A DNA stretch of 64,000 bases, taken from assembly GCF_012927325.1 (NCBI RefSeq), contig NZ_JABBGI010000007.1:1-64000 (forward strand), given 5' to 3'. Below, one piece after another: positions 15,596-24,713 of this stretch. The DNA is from Chryseobacterium antibioticum (GTDB taxonomy: Bacteria; Bacteroidota; Bacteroidia; Flavobacteriales; Weeksellaceae). The notes beneath the pieces are model-generated. The model made no database searches. It was not told where the DNA came from and saw only the letters and a list, made by a program, of their open reading frames with translations. Positions within the stretch are counted from its first letter, which is position 1. Every line of letters starts with the position of its first letter. Made by a program: the position numbers and the translations under genes.

Positions 15596-18154
15596 TTACT
15601 TCTTTTTGGCGGCTGGCTTTTTCACAGCAGTTGTTTTCTTCGCTGCCGGTTTCTTTGCGGCTGGCTTCTTTTTCTCTACAAAAGCATTTTTGTCCTGATC
15701 TGTGATCCATTTTTTCACCTCATCCAGAGACACATCTTTCAGCTCTTCAGCCTCATATTTTGTATCATCTTTTTTCTTCGGAATCTTAAACATTGCTTTT
15801 CCGAATTTAACGAAAGGACCCCATCTCCCATTTTCGATAGAGATCTTTTCTTTTTCCCATTGCTGGATGTATCGGTTGGCTTCTTTTTCTAGCTTGGCAT
15901 CAATTAATTCGTTGATATCGCTTTGTGAAAGGCTCTCGAAATTATATTTTTTCGGAACATTGATAAACAAGTCCTTGTATTTGATAAACGGTCCGAATCT
16001 TCCGGTTCCTTTGGTTACCGGATCTCCTTTGTAAGTAGCAATAGGTGCATCCGCTTTTTTCTTTTCGTTGATGATCTCTTCTGCACGCGCCTGGCTCACA
16101 GCGAGAGGATCTTCTCCTTTTGGAATGCTGATAAACGCTTCACCCCACTTTACGTAAGGGCCGAATCTCCCCACGCCCACAGAAACCCCTTGTCCTTCAA
16201 ATTCATCAAGTTCAAACGGAAGCTTGAAAAGCTCCAGTGCTTCAGCTAAGGAAATGGTTGCAATATTCTGTCCGGTCATCAATGAAGCGAAAGTTGGTTT
16301 TTCTTCATCTTCAGTTTCACCAATCTGAATCATCGCTCCGAATCTTCCGATTCTCGCGTGAACATTTTTACCTGTTTTAGGATCTACTCCAAGAAGTCTG
16401 TCACCATTCGCCCGATCAGCATTTTCTTCTACATCTTCAATTCTCGGGTGGAATTTTGAGTAGAAATTGGTCATCATTTCCTTCCATTTCTGATCTCCGT
16501 TGGCAATTTCGTCAAAACTTTCTTCTACTCTTGCGGTAAATCCGTAGTCTAGAATTTCTTTGAAATTATCCGTTAAGAAGTCATTCACTACCTCACCGAT
16601 ATCTGTAGGGACAAATTTATTTTTGTCGCCCCCGAATTTTTCTTCAAGAACTTCTTTTTTGATTTTCTCTTTTATCAGAGACATTTTGACCACTTCACGG
16701 GTGTGAGGATCGATCTCTCTTTTGTCGACATATTCTCTGTTTTGGATGGTCTGGATGGTCGGTGCATAGGTAGACGGACGTCCAATTCCTAGTTCTTCCA
16801 GTTTTTTCACCAGTCCAGCTTCCGTATATCTCGCGCTTGGTCTTGTGAATTTTTCTGAAGCTATAATTTTTTTATAACTTAAAGTTTCACCTACACTTAC
16901 TTTAGGTAAAAGCTTTTCGTTGTTTTCTTCATCATCGTCCTCTGTCTTTACAATCCCGTAAGCTTTTAGGAAACCATCAAAAATGATCACCTCACCCTGC
17001 GCTTCAAAATGCTGGGGCAACGATGCATTTCCTATTTCAATGACCGTCTTCTCAATTTTGGCGTTAGCCATCTGTGAGGCCAGTGTTCTTTTATATATTA
17101 ATTGGTATAATCTGTTTAATTGAACATCACTGATACTTTTCACAGCAAAATCAGTGGGGCGAATTGCTTCATGGGCTTCCTGTGCGGAAGCAGATTTTGT
17201 TGTGTAGTTTCTTGGTGAAGAATATTCAGATCCGTATTCTGAAGTGATCTGTTTTTTCGCTCCCTCAATAGCCTCCTGAGAAAGGTTGACGGAGTCAGTT
17301 CTCATATAGGTAATGTACCCTTCTTCATATAGTCTCTGTGCAAGACGCATCGTATTGGTTACATTATACCCCAATCTTGAAGAAGCCTCCTGCTGTAGCG
17401 TGGATGTAGTAAATGGTGCAGATGCAGAACGTGTTCCCGGTCTTGTTTCAACATTCAGAACTTTGAATTCTGTAGTTTTTGCTTTTTCAAGGAACTTCTC
17501 TGCGTCTTCTTCTTTTTCGAAGTCTTTTTTTAGTTTAGCAGAAATTTCCTGCTCGGTTTTATTTAAGAAGATTCCATCCAGTTTAAAACTTGCTTTTGGA
17601 ACAAACTCACGGATTTCTTTTTCTCTTTCTACAATTAATCTTACAGCTACAGACTGTACTCTTCCTGCTGAAAGACCAGGTTTTATTTTTTTCCAAAGAA
17701 CTGGAGACATTTCAAAACCTACAATTCTGTCTAAAACTCTTCTCGCCTGTTGAGCATTTACCAGATTCTGATCAATATCTCTTGGATTTTCAATAGCTTT
17801 TAGAATGGCATTTTTAGTAATTTCGTGGAAAACAATTCTTTTTCTGTTTTCAGGCTTTAATTTTAATTCGTCTGCAAGGTGCCATGCAATAGCCTCTCCT
17901 TCGCGGTCCTCATCGGAAGCCAGCCATACCATCTCGGCTTTCTTTACGGCAGCCTTTAATTCTGCTACCAGTTTCTTTTTATCAGCCGAAACTTCGTAAT
18001 CAGGACTGAATGTGGCAAGGTCTATTCCCATTCCTTTTTTTGGAAGATCACGGATGTGTCCGAAACTTGATTTCACTTCGAAATCCTTCCCTAAATATTT
18101 CTGAATAGTTTTTGCTTTTGCCGGGGACTCTACGATTACTAAATTTTTCGACAT
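15596..18154 (-). CDS. topA: DNA topoisomerase I
   Basis: Type IA topoisomerase of 852 residues that relaxes negative supercoils by single-strand passage. The Toprim domain starts NLVIVESPAKAKTIQKYLG and includes SDEDREGEAIAWH. The catalytic tyrosine is in EEGYITYMRTDSVNLS near residue 286. In place of zinc fingers the C-terminal part has repeats opening GRFGAMIQ, GRFGPYVKW, GRFGPFIKYK and GRWGPFVKF, and a Lys/Ala/Pro tail (AAKKPAAKKTTAVKKPAAKK) that probably binds DNA. It is a monocistronic housekeeping gene with its own terminator. Confidence 0.97.
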   Translation of the reverse strand: MSKNLVIVESPAKAKTIQKYLGKDFEVKSSFGHIRDLPKKGMGIDLATFSPDYEVSADKKKLVAELKAAVKKAEMVWLASDEDREGEAIAWHLADELKLKPENRKRIVFHEITKNAILKAIENPRDIDQNLVNAQQARRVLDRIVGFEMSPVLWKKIKPGLSAGRVQSVAVRLIVEREKEIREFVPKASFKLDGIFLNKTEQEISAKLKKDFEKEEDAEKFLEKAKTTEFKVLNVETRPGTRSASAPFTTSTLQQEASSRLGYNVTNTMRLAQRLYEEGYITYMRTDSVNLSQEAIEGAKKQITSEYGSEYSSPRNYTTKSASAQEAHEAIRPTDFAVKSISDVQLNRLYQLIYKRTLASQMANAKIEKTVIEIGNASLPQHFEAQGEVIIFDGFLKAYGIVKTEDDDEENNEKLLPKVSVGETLSYKKIIASEKFTRPSARYTEAGLVKKLEELGIGRPSTYAPTIQTIQNREYVDKREIDPHTREVVKMSLIKEKIKKEVLEEKFGGDKNKFVPTDIGEVVNDFLTDNFKEILDYGFTARVEESFDEIANGDQKWKEMMTNFYSKFHPRIEDVEENADRANGDRLLGVDPKTGKNVHARIGRFGAMIQIGETEDEEKPTFASLMTGQNIATISLAEALELFKLPFELDEFEGQGVSVGVGRFGPYVKWGEAFISIPKGEDPLAVSQARAEEIINEKKKADAPIATYKGDPVTKGTGRFGPFIKYKDLFINVPKKYNFESLSQSDINELIDAKLEKEANRYIQQWEKEKISIENGRWGPFVKFGKAMFKIPKKKDDTKYEAEELKDVSLDEVKKWITDQDKNAFVEKKKPAAKKPAAKKTTAVKKPAAKKK

Positions 18155-18171
18155 TCTAAAAAAATTTTTTG

Positions 18172-18179
18172 CAAAAGTA
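18172..18179 (-). promoter_or_regulatory. -7 box upstream of topA
   Basis: TACTTTTG on the minus strand, 17 bases before the topA start codon, fits TAnnTTTG. No good -33 match. Confidence 0.4.
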
Positions 18180-18429
18180 AAGCTTTTTTATTATATACTT
18201 TTTGTTAAAACAGTTTAATTTAATATTTAGATACGTTTAACATGCGCTTCCGAGGGCGTTTTTAGGCATATCAAGTGCTTTAGAGCGTACAGTTTAGGCC
18301 AAAATTCGGCCTCAATAAAATAGATGATATAGAATTTTTCATCAATGCTGATAGATGCAAAGTATATGGAAGGCATAAAAAAGCAGAACAGGAAACCCTA
18401 TTCTGCTCTGCTACTGTATTTTTAAAGTT
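18180..18429. other. Intergenic region between topA and the T9SS protein gene
   Basis: About 250 bases with no open frame I would call. It contains the terminator of the gene to its right (18382-18407) and AT-rich DNA near topA. No repeats seen. Confidence 0.5.
18376..18407 (-). terminator. Terminator after the T9SS FISUMP gene
   Basis: Minus strand: AGCAGAA pairs with TTCTGCT (18382-18407) followed by six T, 22 bases after the stop codon. Confidence 0.75.
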
Positions 18430-21400
18430 TTACGGTTTGATTATTTTTACCATCTTTTCAGAATTATTAATTCTTACTAAATATATTCCTGAAGGAAGAG
18501 CAGATACATCTGTTTTTCCGTTTTCGAACTGGCCAGACCTTACCAACTGACCAGACATATTATAGATCTGATAGTAATAGTCACTTTCTTGTGATGCACT
18601 GATATAAAGAACATCCTTTACCGGATTCGGGAATAAAGAGATCTTGTTTTCATTTACTTTTTCCTTTACCTCAGTATTACTCAACACCGCTGCCTGTTTA
18701 CCGGAAGCCAAGACTGCGACCTGCAGTTTGGAAATAGGACCCGCCTCATTTCCGTCAGTATCATACTTCACCCTCACGCATCGGCAACTCGTCCCGAAGT
18801 ACGGATCATTATTATCATTAAAGGCAATAAAGCGGTTGGCTGTAGAGGCTGCATCAAATAAAACATTGACTGATCTTCCCAGATAGTTGGCTGCCAGAGC
18901 TCCCGTCCAAACCCCAGGGTATTGGAAATTAACGGTATTAAAGGTTCCCTGCGAAGATTGATTCGCAAGAACACTTCTAAAGCCACGTGTTCCTGAATCC
19001 GGAAAATTCCCTACCACATATGATGCCCCCACAAACATATAGCCTATGGTAGAAGTTGTGGATGGATTTCTCACTCTAATCCCTGAATAGTCTGTCATGA
19101 CATTATAAAAAGTGCCTATTTTTTTATCTTTTTTATACCATGGAGACTGTCCAAAATCCTGATTGGAAACCAATGCCACACTTGTAAGATCCGGGATTCT
19201 CCAACCTTCCGGGCATGGATCAAAAGGAGATTTCTTTCCCCCTCTACCCCATCGGTCTGCGGCAAGATTCGGCTCATTAGCCAGCCAGTCTGTTCCGTTG
19301 GTATAATTGGGTACAGCACTGTTATAGGGAGCGAAAGTACTTGGAATCATATACACCAAAGGATTCTTTACTGAATAGGACAGTACTTTGGCTATTTTAT
19401 CTGCCGGTCTGTCCGTACTCTGCACATTTGAAACGGCAGCATAGGCATTGTAAGGGATAATATAATTTCCTTGCATATTATTATACATAGCAGCTGTAAG
19501 GGTAGTATAAGCCACTGCCCCATTATCTGATGCTGCCCCTAAAAATATATTGAACGTAGCTTTATTATCCGCATTTTGAAAGGTAGGAATTGGGTCTTTT
19601 CTTCCCCACTGATAATGCATTCCTGTAGAGGCTCTGATTTTTGCAAGCTCTGCAGTGGTGGGCGTAAGCCCATTCGCAACCATTGGGAAAGCATCTACTG
19701 CCCCCAGATTCCTATCCATGAATTCTGTCTGAAGCACAACATCTGCCTTAGTTACATAGTTCACATAGTTCACAGCCTCAGCAACCGGAGCTTCCGTTGT
19801 ATAATTAAAAGATCCGAGAGAAGAATCTGTGATCCAGATATGCCAGCTCCAGTATACCGGAGAAGAAATACTCCCATTGTGTAATGTTACTACCGCATTC
19901 CCGCTCTGGTTCGGATTGATTACAACTGAAATCCTGGATTCGTTGATCCCCTGAAGTGAAGAAGGAGAAGGATTAATGACTGAAATCCTGTTGACCAGAG
20001 CCGTATTGGTCGTCCAAAGCACATTTGCCTTTAAATTACTGAAACTAGATGGATTCAGTATTTCCGGGTTATTCAAAAGCAGACTCTGCACTGAGAAAGC
20101 TTTACTTACGGGAATTTCTATAGTATACGGCTGGGTATTTTTAACAGCCTGATAGGCATTGGGGTTATTCAACCCCTCTAGGTATTCTGAAACAGAAGGG
20201 AGGTATTCAGAAGGAAAATCATAACGATCTACGATATAAAGCGGATCTTTGATACATCGGCAACCATTGGCTTCGGAGGTATACATTCCCGACATTGGCA
20301 TATAGAAATACCTTCCTTTAATATTGGGATAATTAGGATCCGGAGTATCCGGTTGTCCTTTATCAGGGAGCATAAAAAGCCCTCTGGTGATTACTGCCGG
20401 AGATGCATCAAAGTGCCTGGCCATCGTTGCTGTCCACAAAGCAGTATGGTGCTGATCGGTATACTGCCCTACGTGGGCATTCCTGATGAGCTGTCCTGTT
20501 CCGGGGAAAATCCCTATATTATTTCCGCCAACATTCGAGAGATCAAAACCAAGGTTGGGATAAACCCGAAATCCCGTCATAAATGTAGGAACACCATTAT
20601 CTGTAGGTTTTATGATGTGGTATTTGTTTGTTTCAAAAACATTTTTAGACATGTTGGTTCGAACTCCGAAAGGGGAAAAATCTACCCTGATATCATCGAT
20701 GTAAGATTGAGATGCCAAATTGGCGACAAGCATTGAAGGCATCCTCCACCCGTTCGGACATGGATCGTAGGGAGATTTATCCCTGTAAGGTTGTGCACTA
20801 CTATCGTTATTATATCCCGTGGTGATCATCCCCTGGGAATTGTCTGACCAAAGATTAAGCTCTGAGAGCCTGCTATCTGGAATTCCGGCATACCGTCCGA
20901 ACCAATTGACCGGAAGGTTCACGTTGTTGTTATAATATGCCTGCCCGCTGTTGTCGTCTTTATTTACATAGATCAGGCTTAACGGGTTTTTCACAGAAAT
21001 CCTAATATTATTGGCAACCTCCGCGCTGGCAAGCGGAACCAATTTCGTAAGGTTATCAATACTCACGGCTCCGTTAAAATTTTTCGCGCCTCTGTGTCTT
21101 ACCCTTCCTATAGAACCTGACACCTCATAGAAATCATTTCCTCTTGTCACCAAAGGCGGAATCGGGTCTTTTCTACCCCATTGATAGAGCAGTCCGCTGT
21201 TTCTGTTCCAGTCTGAAGAAGTGACAGATCCGCTCAAAGCCCCCAAATTACGGTCCATCCATTTCCAATCGGAATCAGGAATCGGCTCGACCGTTCCGTC
21301 TGATTTCATTCTTGTAATATTGGTAAAGCTTTTATAAGCAGACCCATTGGTAGGATCGTCTGTTACCCAGATATGCCAACTCCAGAAGATTTCTCCGTCG

Positions 21401-21864
21401 ACCCTCAGGGCAACAACGGCATTTCCTTTTTTTGTTTTGTTGATGGGAACTTTTATTTTGGCATCCTGATTAGAGTCCAGCATCTCCAGTGAGTATCCGG
21501 GTCCCGATTTAATCAATCCATGGGTATCTTCCCACAATACATCCGCAGTCACTTTCCCTGAAGGGATTCCGCCTGCTTTTATGTATTTATCATCTTTCCA
21601 CATAACATACCCCTTTTTTACAGGAATCAGAAGACCATCACTACTTTGGCCGGGGTCAAAAATATAGCTGTTGGGGGCTTTTGTCCAGTCTTGGACCGCT
21701 TCTACTCTACTATCGGGTCTATGTAATGTATCACCCGTAGATACTACTCTCTCCGTAAATCTGTACGAAGGAGGAATCTCATTTAATTCCCTCCCATTCC
21801 TGGAATAGGTACAAATCGACACTAAGCAAAAAATTGCCGCTAAATTTTTAACTAAATTTTTCAT
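18430..21864 (-). CDS. T9SS-exported protein with two FISUMP-like halves
   Basis: A secreted surface protein of about 1144 residues. I take the ATG at 21864, which gives a clean signal peptide; an ATG seven codons earlier is possible. The body has two related halves, each with a Trp-His-Ile-Trp strand (WSWHIWVTDD, WSWHIWITDS), MDRNLGA, YQWGRKDPIP, a DPCPNGWRMP or DPCPEGWRIP block, and a final CRC pair. These blocks match the Fibrobacter succinogenes major paralogous (FISUMP) domain. The last 70 residues form a type A sorting domain (SLFPNPVKDVLYIS ... GIYLVRI), so export is by the type IX system. Binding target unknown; adhesion is a guess. Confidence 0.88.
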   Translation of the reverse strand: MKNLVKNLAAIFCLVSICTYSRNGRELNEIPPSYRFTERVVSTGDTLHRPDSRVEAVQDWTKAPNSYIFDPGQSSDGLLIPVKKGYVMWKDDKYIKAGGIPSGKVTADVLWEDTHGLIKSGPGYSLEMLDSNQDAKIKVPINKTKKGNAVVALRVDGEIFWSWHIWVTDDPTNGSAYKSFTNITRMKSDGTVEPIPDSDWKWMDRNLGALSGSVTSSDWNRNSGLLYQWGRKDPIPPLVTRGNDFYEVSGSIGRVRHRGAKNFNGAVSIDNLTKLVPLASAEVANNIRISVKNPLSLIYVNKDDNSGQAYYNNNVNLPVNWFGRYAGIPDSRLSELNLWSDNSQGMITTGYNNDSSAQPYRDKSPYDPCPNGWRMPSMLVANLASQSYIDDIRVDFSPFGVRTNMSKNVFETNKYHIIKPTDNGVPTFMTGFRVYPNLGFDLSNVGGNNIGIFPGTGQLIRNAHVGQYTDQHHTALWTATMARHFDASPAVITRGLFMLPDKGQPDTPDPNYPNIKGRYFYMPMSGMYTSEANGCRCIKDPLYIVDRYDFPSEYLPSVSEYLEGLNNPNAYQAVKNTQPYTIEIPVSKAFSVQSLLLNNPEILNPSSFSNLKANVLWTTNTALVNRISVINPSPSSLQGINESRISVVINPNQSGNAVVTLHNGSISSPVYWSWHIWITDSSLGSFNYTTEAPVAEAVNYVNYVTKADVVLQTEFMDRNLGAVDAFPMVANGLTPTTAELAKIRASTGMHYQWGRKDPIPTFQNADNKATFNIFLGAASDNGAVAYTTLTAAMYNNMQGNYIIPYNAYAAVSNVQSTDRPADKIAKVLSYSVKNPLVYMIPSTFAPYNSAVPNYTNGTDWLANEPNLAADRWGRGGKKSPFDPCPEGWRIPDLTSVALVSNQDFGQSPWYKKDKKIGTFYNVMTDYSGIRVRNPSTTSTIGYMFVGASYVVGNFPDSGTRGFRSVLANQSSQGTFNTVNFQYPGVWTGALAANYLGRSVNVLFDAASTANRFIAFNDNNDPYFGTSCRCVRVKYDTDGNEAGPISKLQVAVLASGKQAAVLSNTEVKEKVNENKISLFPNPVKDVLYISASQESDYYYQIYNMSGQLVRSGQFENGKTDVSALPSGIYLVRINNSEKMVKIIKP

Positions 21865-22127
21865 ATCCTTGAACTTGTGTGCCATTCAAGAAATGCAACT
21901 TTTAAGCCCTTCCTAATAATAAGCCAATAATAATATAAATAAAATTTCAATATTTAAATTAAATTACTAATAATATATCATTATTTGATTATTAATACAA
22001 AAACGGCACAACTCATTTTATAGCAAGCAAAAGTAAATATTTCAGCTGATATATCCGATGGACAAATTCAGGTTGAATAAATCTTAACAATACACTCTGT
22101 ATAGAGAAAGGAAACTACAAAAAAGAC
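21865..22127. other. AT-rich leader and intergenic region left of the IS
   Basis: No gene is seen here. A minus-strand TACTTTTG (22028-22035) could be a -7 box for the T9SS gene, which would give a leader of about 160 bases. The left half of an interrupted terminator lies at 22121-22131. Confidence 0.4.
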
Positions 22128-22139
22128 AGCTTCCGAGCT
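22128..22139. repeat. Left target-site duplication of the IS4-type element
   Basis: AGCTTCCGAGCT occurs directly left of the element and again at 23529-23540. Because the ends are partly ambiguous, the true duplication could be 8 to 12 bases, in the range known for the IS4 family. Confidence 0.8.
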
Positions 22140-22146
22140 AGTCATG

Positions 22147-22174
22147 GTCGGAAGATTTTTCTTCCGACTTTTTT
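22147..22174 (+). terminator. IS-borne terminator at the left end
   Basis: GTCGGAAGA-TTTT-TCTTCCGAC (perfect 9-bp stem) followed by six T (22169-22174). It faces into the element on the plus strand, upstream of the transposase, so it would stop outside transcription from reading into the transposase gene. Confidence 0.75.
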
Positions 22175-22279
22175 GTCGTAAAAGTGTAAGAGGAATTCAT
22201 TTAACATATTGATTTTTAGATGTTTAATTTGTATTTTTAATTTTAATTTTGTATATTTATAAGTGATAATCAAGTAGTT

Positions 22280-23497
22280 ATGTCAGTTTTTAAAGATCAC
22301 AAAATCTCACTTAAGCAAGTCTTAGAATTTATCCCCGAAGCACTTTTAAGCCATCTTTCTGCTAGCTCAAAAGTAGATTACTACAGCAAGGTTCTTCACG
22401 GAAGGAAAATGTTTTATCTGCTCCTGTTCTGTATTTTCGACAATGAAAAATTAAGTCAGCGAACTTTGGAGGACACCTTCAACAGCAGCGGTTTTAAGGC
22501 ATTGTTCGGATTGGGTGAAGAGGAAAAAGTACGAAGAAGCTCTATCTCTGAAAGACTTTCCAAAATCGATTCCAATTATTTTAAAGAGATTTATGAACAG
22601 ATGTATGGACGATTTTCAAGTCTTTATGACAAATCTGAAATTGAAAAATATAATCTGATCAGAGTAGATAGCACAATCGTTGCAGATACCTGCTGTAAAC
22701 TCAAAGAAGGAATCGACCAGAAAAGTGGGAAGAAACTGGTGAAATTCAGTTTTTCTTTTGATGGAATTTTACCATCGGCTGTAGAGATTTTTACGGGACA
22801 AAAATACTCAGCAGAAGACAATGCGCTTGCTGAGGCTGTTCTGAGCCAGATAAAAAAACAAGAGCACCATGATAATATTTACGTCATAGACAGAGGGTTG
22901 CAGTCTACAAGAACGATGAAAGATTTTAAAGAAAAGTCTGTGAAATTTATTATTCGTTCCAAAGAAAACAGAAAATTTGAAGAACTCGAATCTTTTCTTG
23001 GTTCTGAGAATGTTCAAAAATGGGAAGACTGGGAAGTCATCAAAGACAGTAAAGTGAATCTCTACACCGGAAAACCAATCCAAAATAAGCGTGGAAACCT
23101 GCATTATAGAGAAGAAAAAGTGGAGACTGATTTTCGGCTGGTGGTCATCAGAAACGAAAAAGATAATAAAGAATTTTGGTTTCTGACTAATGAATTTGAA
23201 CTCTCGTCAAAAGAAATTGCTGAGTATTACCGTAAAAGATGGGATATTGAAGTGTTTTTCAGGTTCCTCAAGCAAGAACTTAATCTAAGTCATTTGGTAT
23301 CTCTCAATAAAAATGGAATCGAGGTTATGGTTTATATGACTATGATAACCGCAATGCTTTTGCTGATCTATAAAAAAGCAAATAATTTAGGCTACAAAAC
23401 GGCCAAAAGACGCATTGCTATGGAACTTCGGGATATGATAACTGCTATTCTAATAGTATTTGCAGGAGGTGATCCCGCTAAAGTTTTCAAAACATAA
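22280..23497 (+). CDS. IS4-family DDE transposase
   Basis: A 405-residue transposase with an RNase H-like catalytic core. The first Asp is D130 (RVDSTIV), the second D204 (VIDRGLQS), and the YREK signature is exact: Y317, R320, E324, K331 in YRKRWDIEVFFRFLK. The N-terminal region (LSQRTLEDTFNSSGF) resembles the DNA-binding part of related transposases. The frame is complete from ATG to stop and lies wholly between the inverted repeats. Nothing suggests inactivation. It serves only its own movement. Confidence 0.95.
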   Translation: MSVFKDHKISLKQVLEFIPEALLSHLSASSKVDYYSKVLHGRKMFYLLLFCIFDNEKLSQRTLEDTFNSSGFKALFGLGEEEKVRRSSISERLSKIDSNYFKEIYEQMYGRFSSLYDKSEIEKYNLIRVDSTIVADTCCKLKEGIDQKSGKKLVKFSFSFDGILPSAVEIFTGQKYSAEDNALAEAVLSQIKKQEHHDNIYVIDRGLQSTRTMKDFKEKSVKFIIRSKENRKFEELESFLGSENVQKWEDWEVIKDSKVNLYTGKPIQNKRGNLHYREEKVETDFRLVVIRNEKDNKEFWFLTNEFELSSKEIAEYYRKRWDIEVFFRFLKQELNLSHLVSLNKNGIEVMVYMTMITAMLLLIYKKANNLGYKTAKRRIAMELRDMITAILIVFAGGDPAKVFKT

Positions 23498-23524
23498 AAA
23501 ATGGCCGGAATTTCTTCCGACCAT
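23495..23524 (-). terminator. IS-borne terminator at the right end
   Basis: On the minus strand ATGGTCGGAA-GAAA-TTCCGGCCAT forms a 10-bp stem (one G-U pair) with a GNRA-type loop, then a T run that overlaps the transposase stop codon. It would stop minus-strand transcripts entering from the EpsG operon, partly replacing the terminator that the insertion broke. Confidence 0.7.
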
Positions 23525-23528
23525 GACT

Positions 23529-23540
23529 AGCTTCCGAGCT
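23529..23540. repeat. Right target-site duplication of the IS4-type element
   Basis: AGCTTCCGAGCT, identical to 22128-22139. Joined to the following GTCTTTT it forms the right half of the ancestral terminator stem. Confidence 0.8.
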
Positions 23541-23573
23541 GTCTTTTAGATGATATAATCAATAGATAAGTTC

Positions 23574-24713
23574 TTATGGAAGAATGTGATTTTTATAAAG
23601 TTCAATCGTAAATCTTCCAATTTTAATGTTATTAAAGAATCCAAAAACAACAAAGTTGAAAATAAACAGAGCAATGATAAACGCATAAATCATCTTTTTA
23701 ACCCCTCCAGAAACAACATACATTGCGTTGGGAATGATGATATAGGAAAACCCGATAAACGTTCCCGCCAGCCTGGATGAAAAGATGGGATTGTTTCTGA
23801 AAATAAAATAAAAACAGATTCCGATGACTGCATAGTTCCTGTGGTATTCATAATAAGGATAAAGCTCCTTCATTTTGGTATCGAAGACAAATAGGAAGAA
23901 TGTTAAAATAGCCATCATCGCCTCGGGAATACCAAAACCACCATTCAGCCTTTGTATAGACTCGTCCATATACCCGTTAAAGCCTTCTACCAACATGTTA
24001 TCCGAAGCCATATTGGTAAGAAAATCTCCAAAAACCCGGTACACTTCAAACGGAGACAGGAAGATGGAAGTAATGATCAGCAAGAGCATTACTGCCTTAT
24101 TTAATGGCACCCTTGCAACCCAGTACATCGGAAGGAACAGGTAGCATACACTGTGAATCCCCGAACCCAGAAATATAAAGAACAGGTAATGCCAAAACTT
24201 CCGCTCTTTAATATACCGTATGGCAAAGTAGACAATGAAAGTCCCCAAATTCTGCCGGATCTGCCCGCTTTCCCCTACAAAAAAGTTAGGAATAAACATA
24301 AACAGGGTAAATGTGAAGGGATAAAAAGTATTATCATTCGTATACTCTATTTTGAAAATTATCGCAAAAATGGCTATTACCAGAGTAAGAATATAAAAGG
24401 GAGCATTAAAGACATTCAGGAGAATCTTATTGATCAGAGTATACAACCACTCCACATCCAAATGCTCAGGACCTTCCAAATGCAGCATCTTCATGAATAT
24501 ACTGTAATAGCTCTTTGTATCTGAGTAAATATAAAGTCCTTTATAACTTCCGTAATCCGGTCCTACATTATCCCGGAAACCAACCAGTATAATGAGATAG
24601 ATTCCTAAAAACCAAAACCATTTTTTTTCTACCTTACGCCCAAAAACTTCCTGAACACTAAAGAATAGTATATAGGCAATGGCCACTAAAAAATATGGAT
24701 GTAGTAAACTCAT
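23574..24713 (-). CDS. EpsG-family polytopic membrane protein
   Basis: A 379-residue protein with about ten hydrophobic helices that resembles the EpsG/Wzy-like family of exopolysaccharide polymerases. The family-like segments include LVGFRDNVGPDYGSYKGLY near the first loop and GESGQIRQNLGTFIVYFAIRYIK, both typical of EpsG. It would act in the inner membrane, polymerising repeat units. Its start overlaps the stop of the upstream gene by four bases (ATGA), so the two are co-translated. No glycosyltransferase neighbours are present, which is odd for a Wzy. Its terminator is split by the IS. Confidence 0.8.
   Translation of the reverse strand: MSLLHPYFLVAIAYILFFSVQEVFGRKVEKKWFWFLGIYLIILVGFRDNVGPDYGSYKGLYIYSDTKSYYSIFMKMLHLEGPEHLDVEWLYTLINKILLNVFNAPFYILTLVIAIFAIIFKIEYTNDNTFYPFTFTLFMFIPNFFVGESGQIRQNLGTFIVYFAIRYIKERKFWHYLFFIFLGSGIHSVCYLFLPMYWVARVPLNKAVMLLLIITSIFLSPFEVYRVFGDFLTNMASDNMLVEGFNGYMDESIQRLNGGFGIPEAMMAILTFFLFVFDTKMKELYPYYEYHRNYAVIGICFYFIFRNNPIFSSRLAGTFIGFSYIIIPNAMYVVSGGVKKMIYAFIIALFIFNFVVFGFFNNIKIGRFTIELYKNHILP

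Larger units (their letters stand above)
22140..23528 (+). mobile_element. IS4-family insertion sequence, about 1.39 kb
   Basis: The element has 16-bp perfect terminal inverted repeats AGTCATGGTCGGAAGA (22140-22155, and its complement at 23513-23528). It contains one intact transposase and is flanked by 12-bp direct repeats. Both ends carry inward-facing terminator hairpins. Removing the element and one repeat copy restores a perfect 11-bp stem-loop followed by six T on the minus strand, so it entered the loop of a terminator. The intact frame, perfect ends and perfect duplication suggest a recent insertion. Confidence 0.92.

Noticed and set aside
22624..23104. Minus-strand open frames inside the transposase
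   Set aside because: They are shadows of the transposase codons and have no start signals or domain content.
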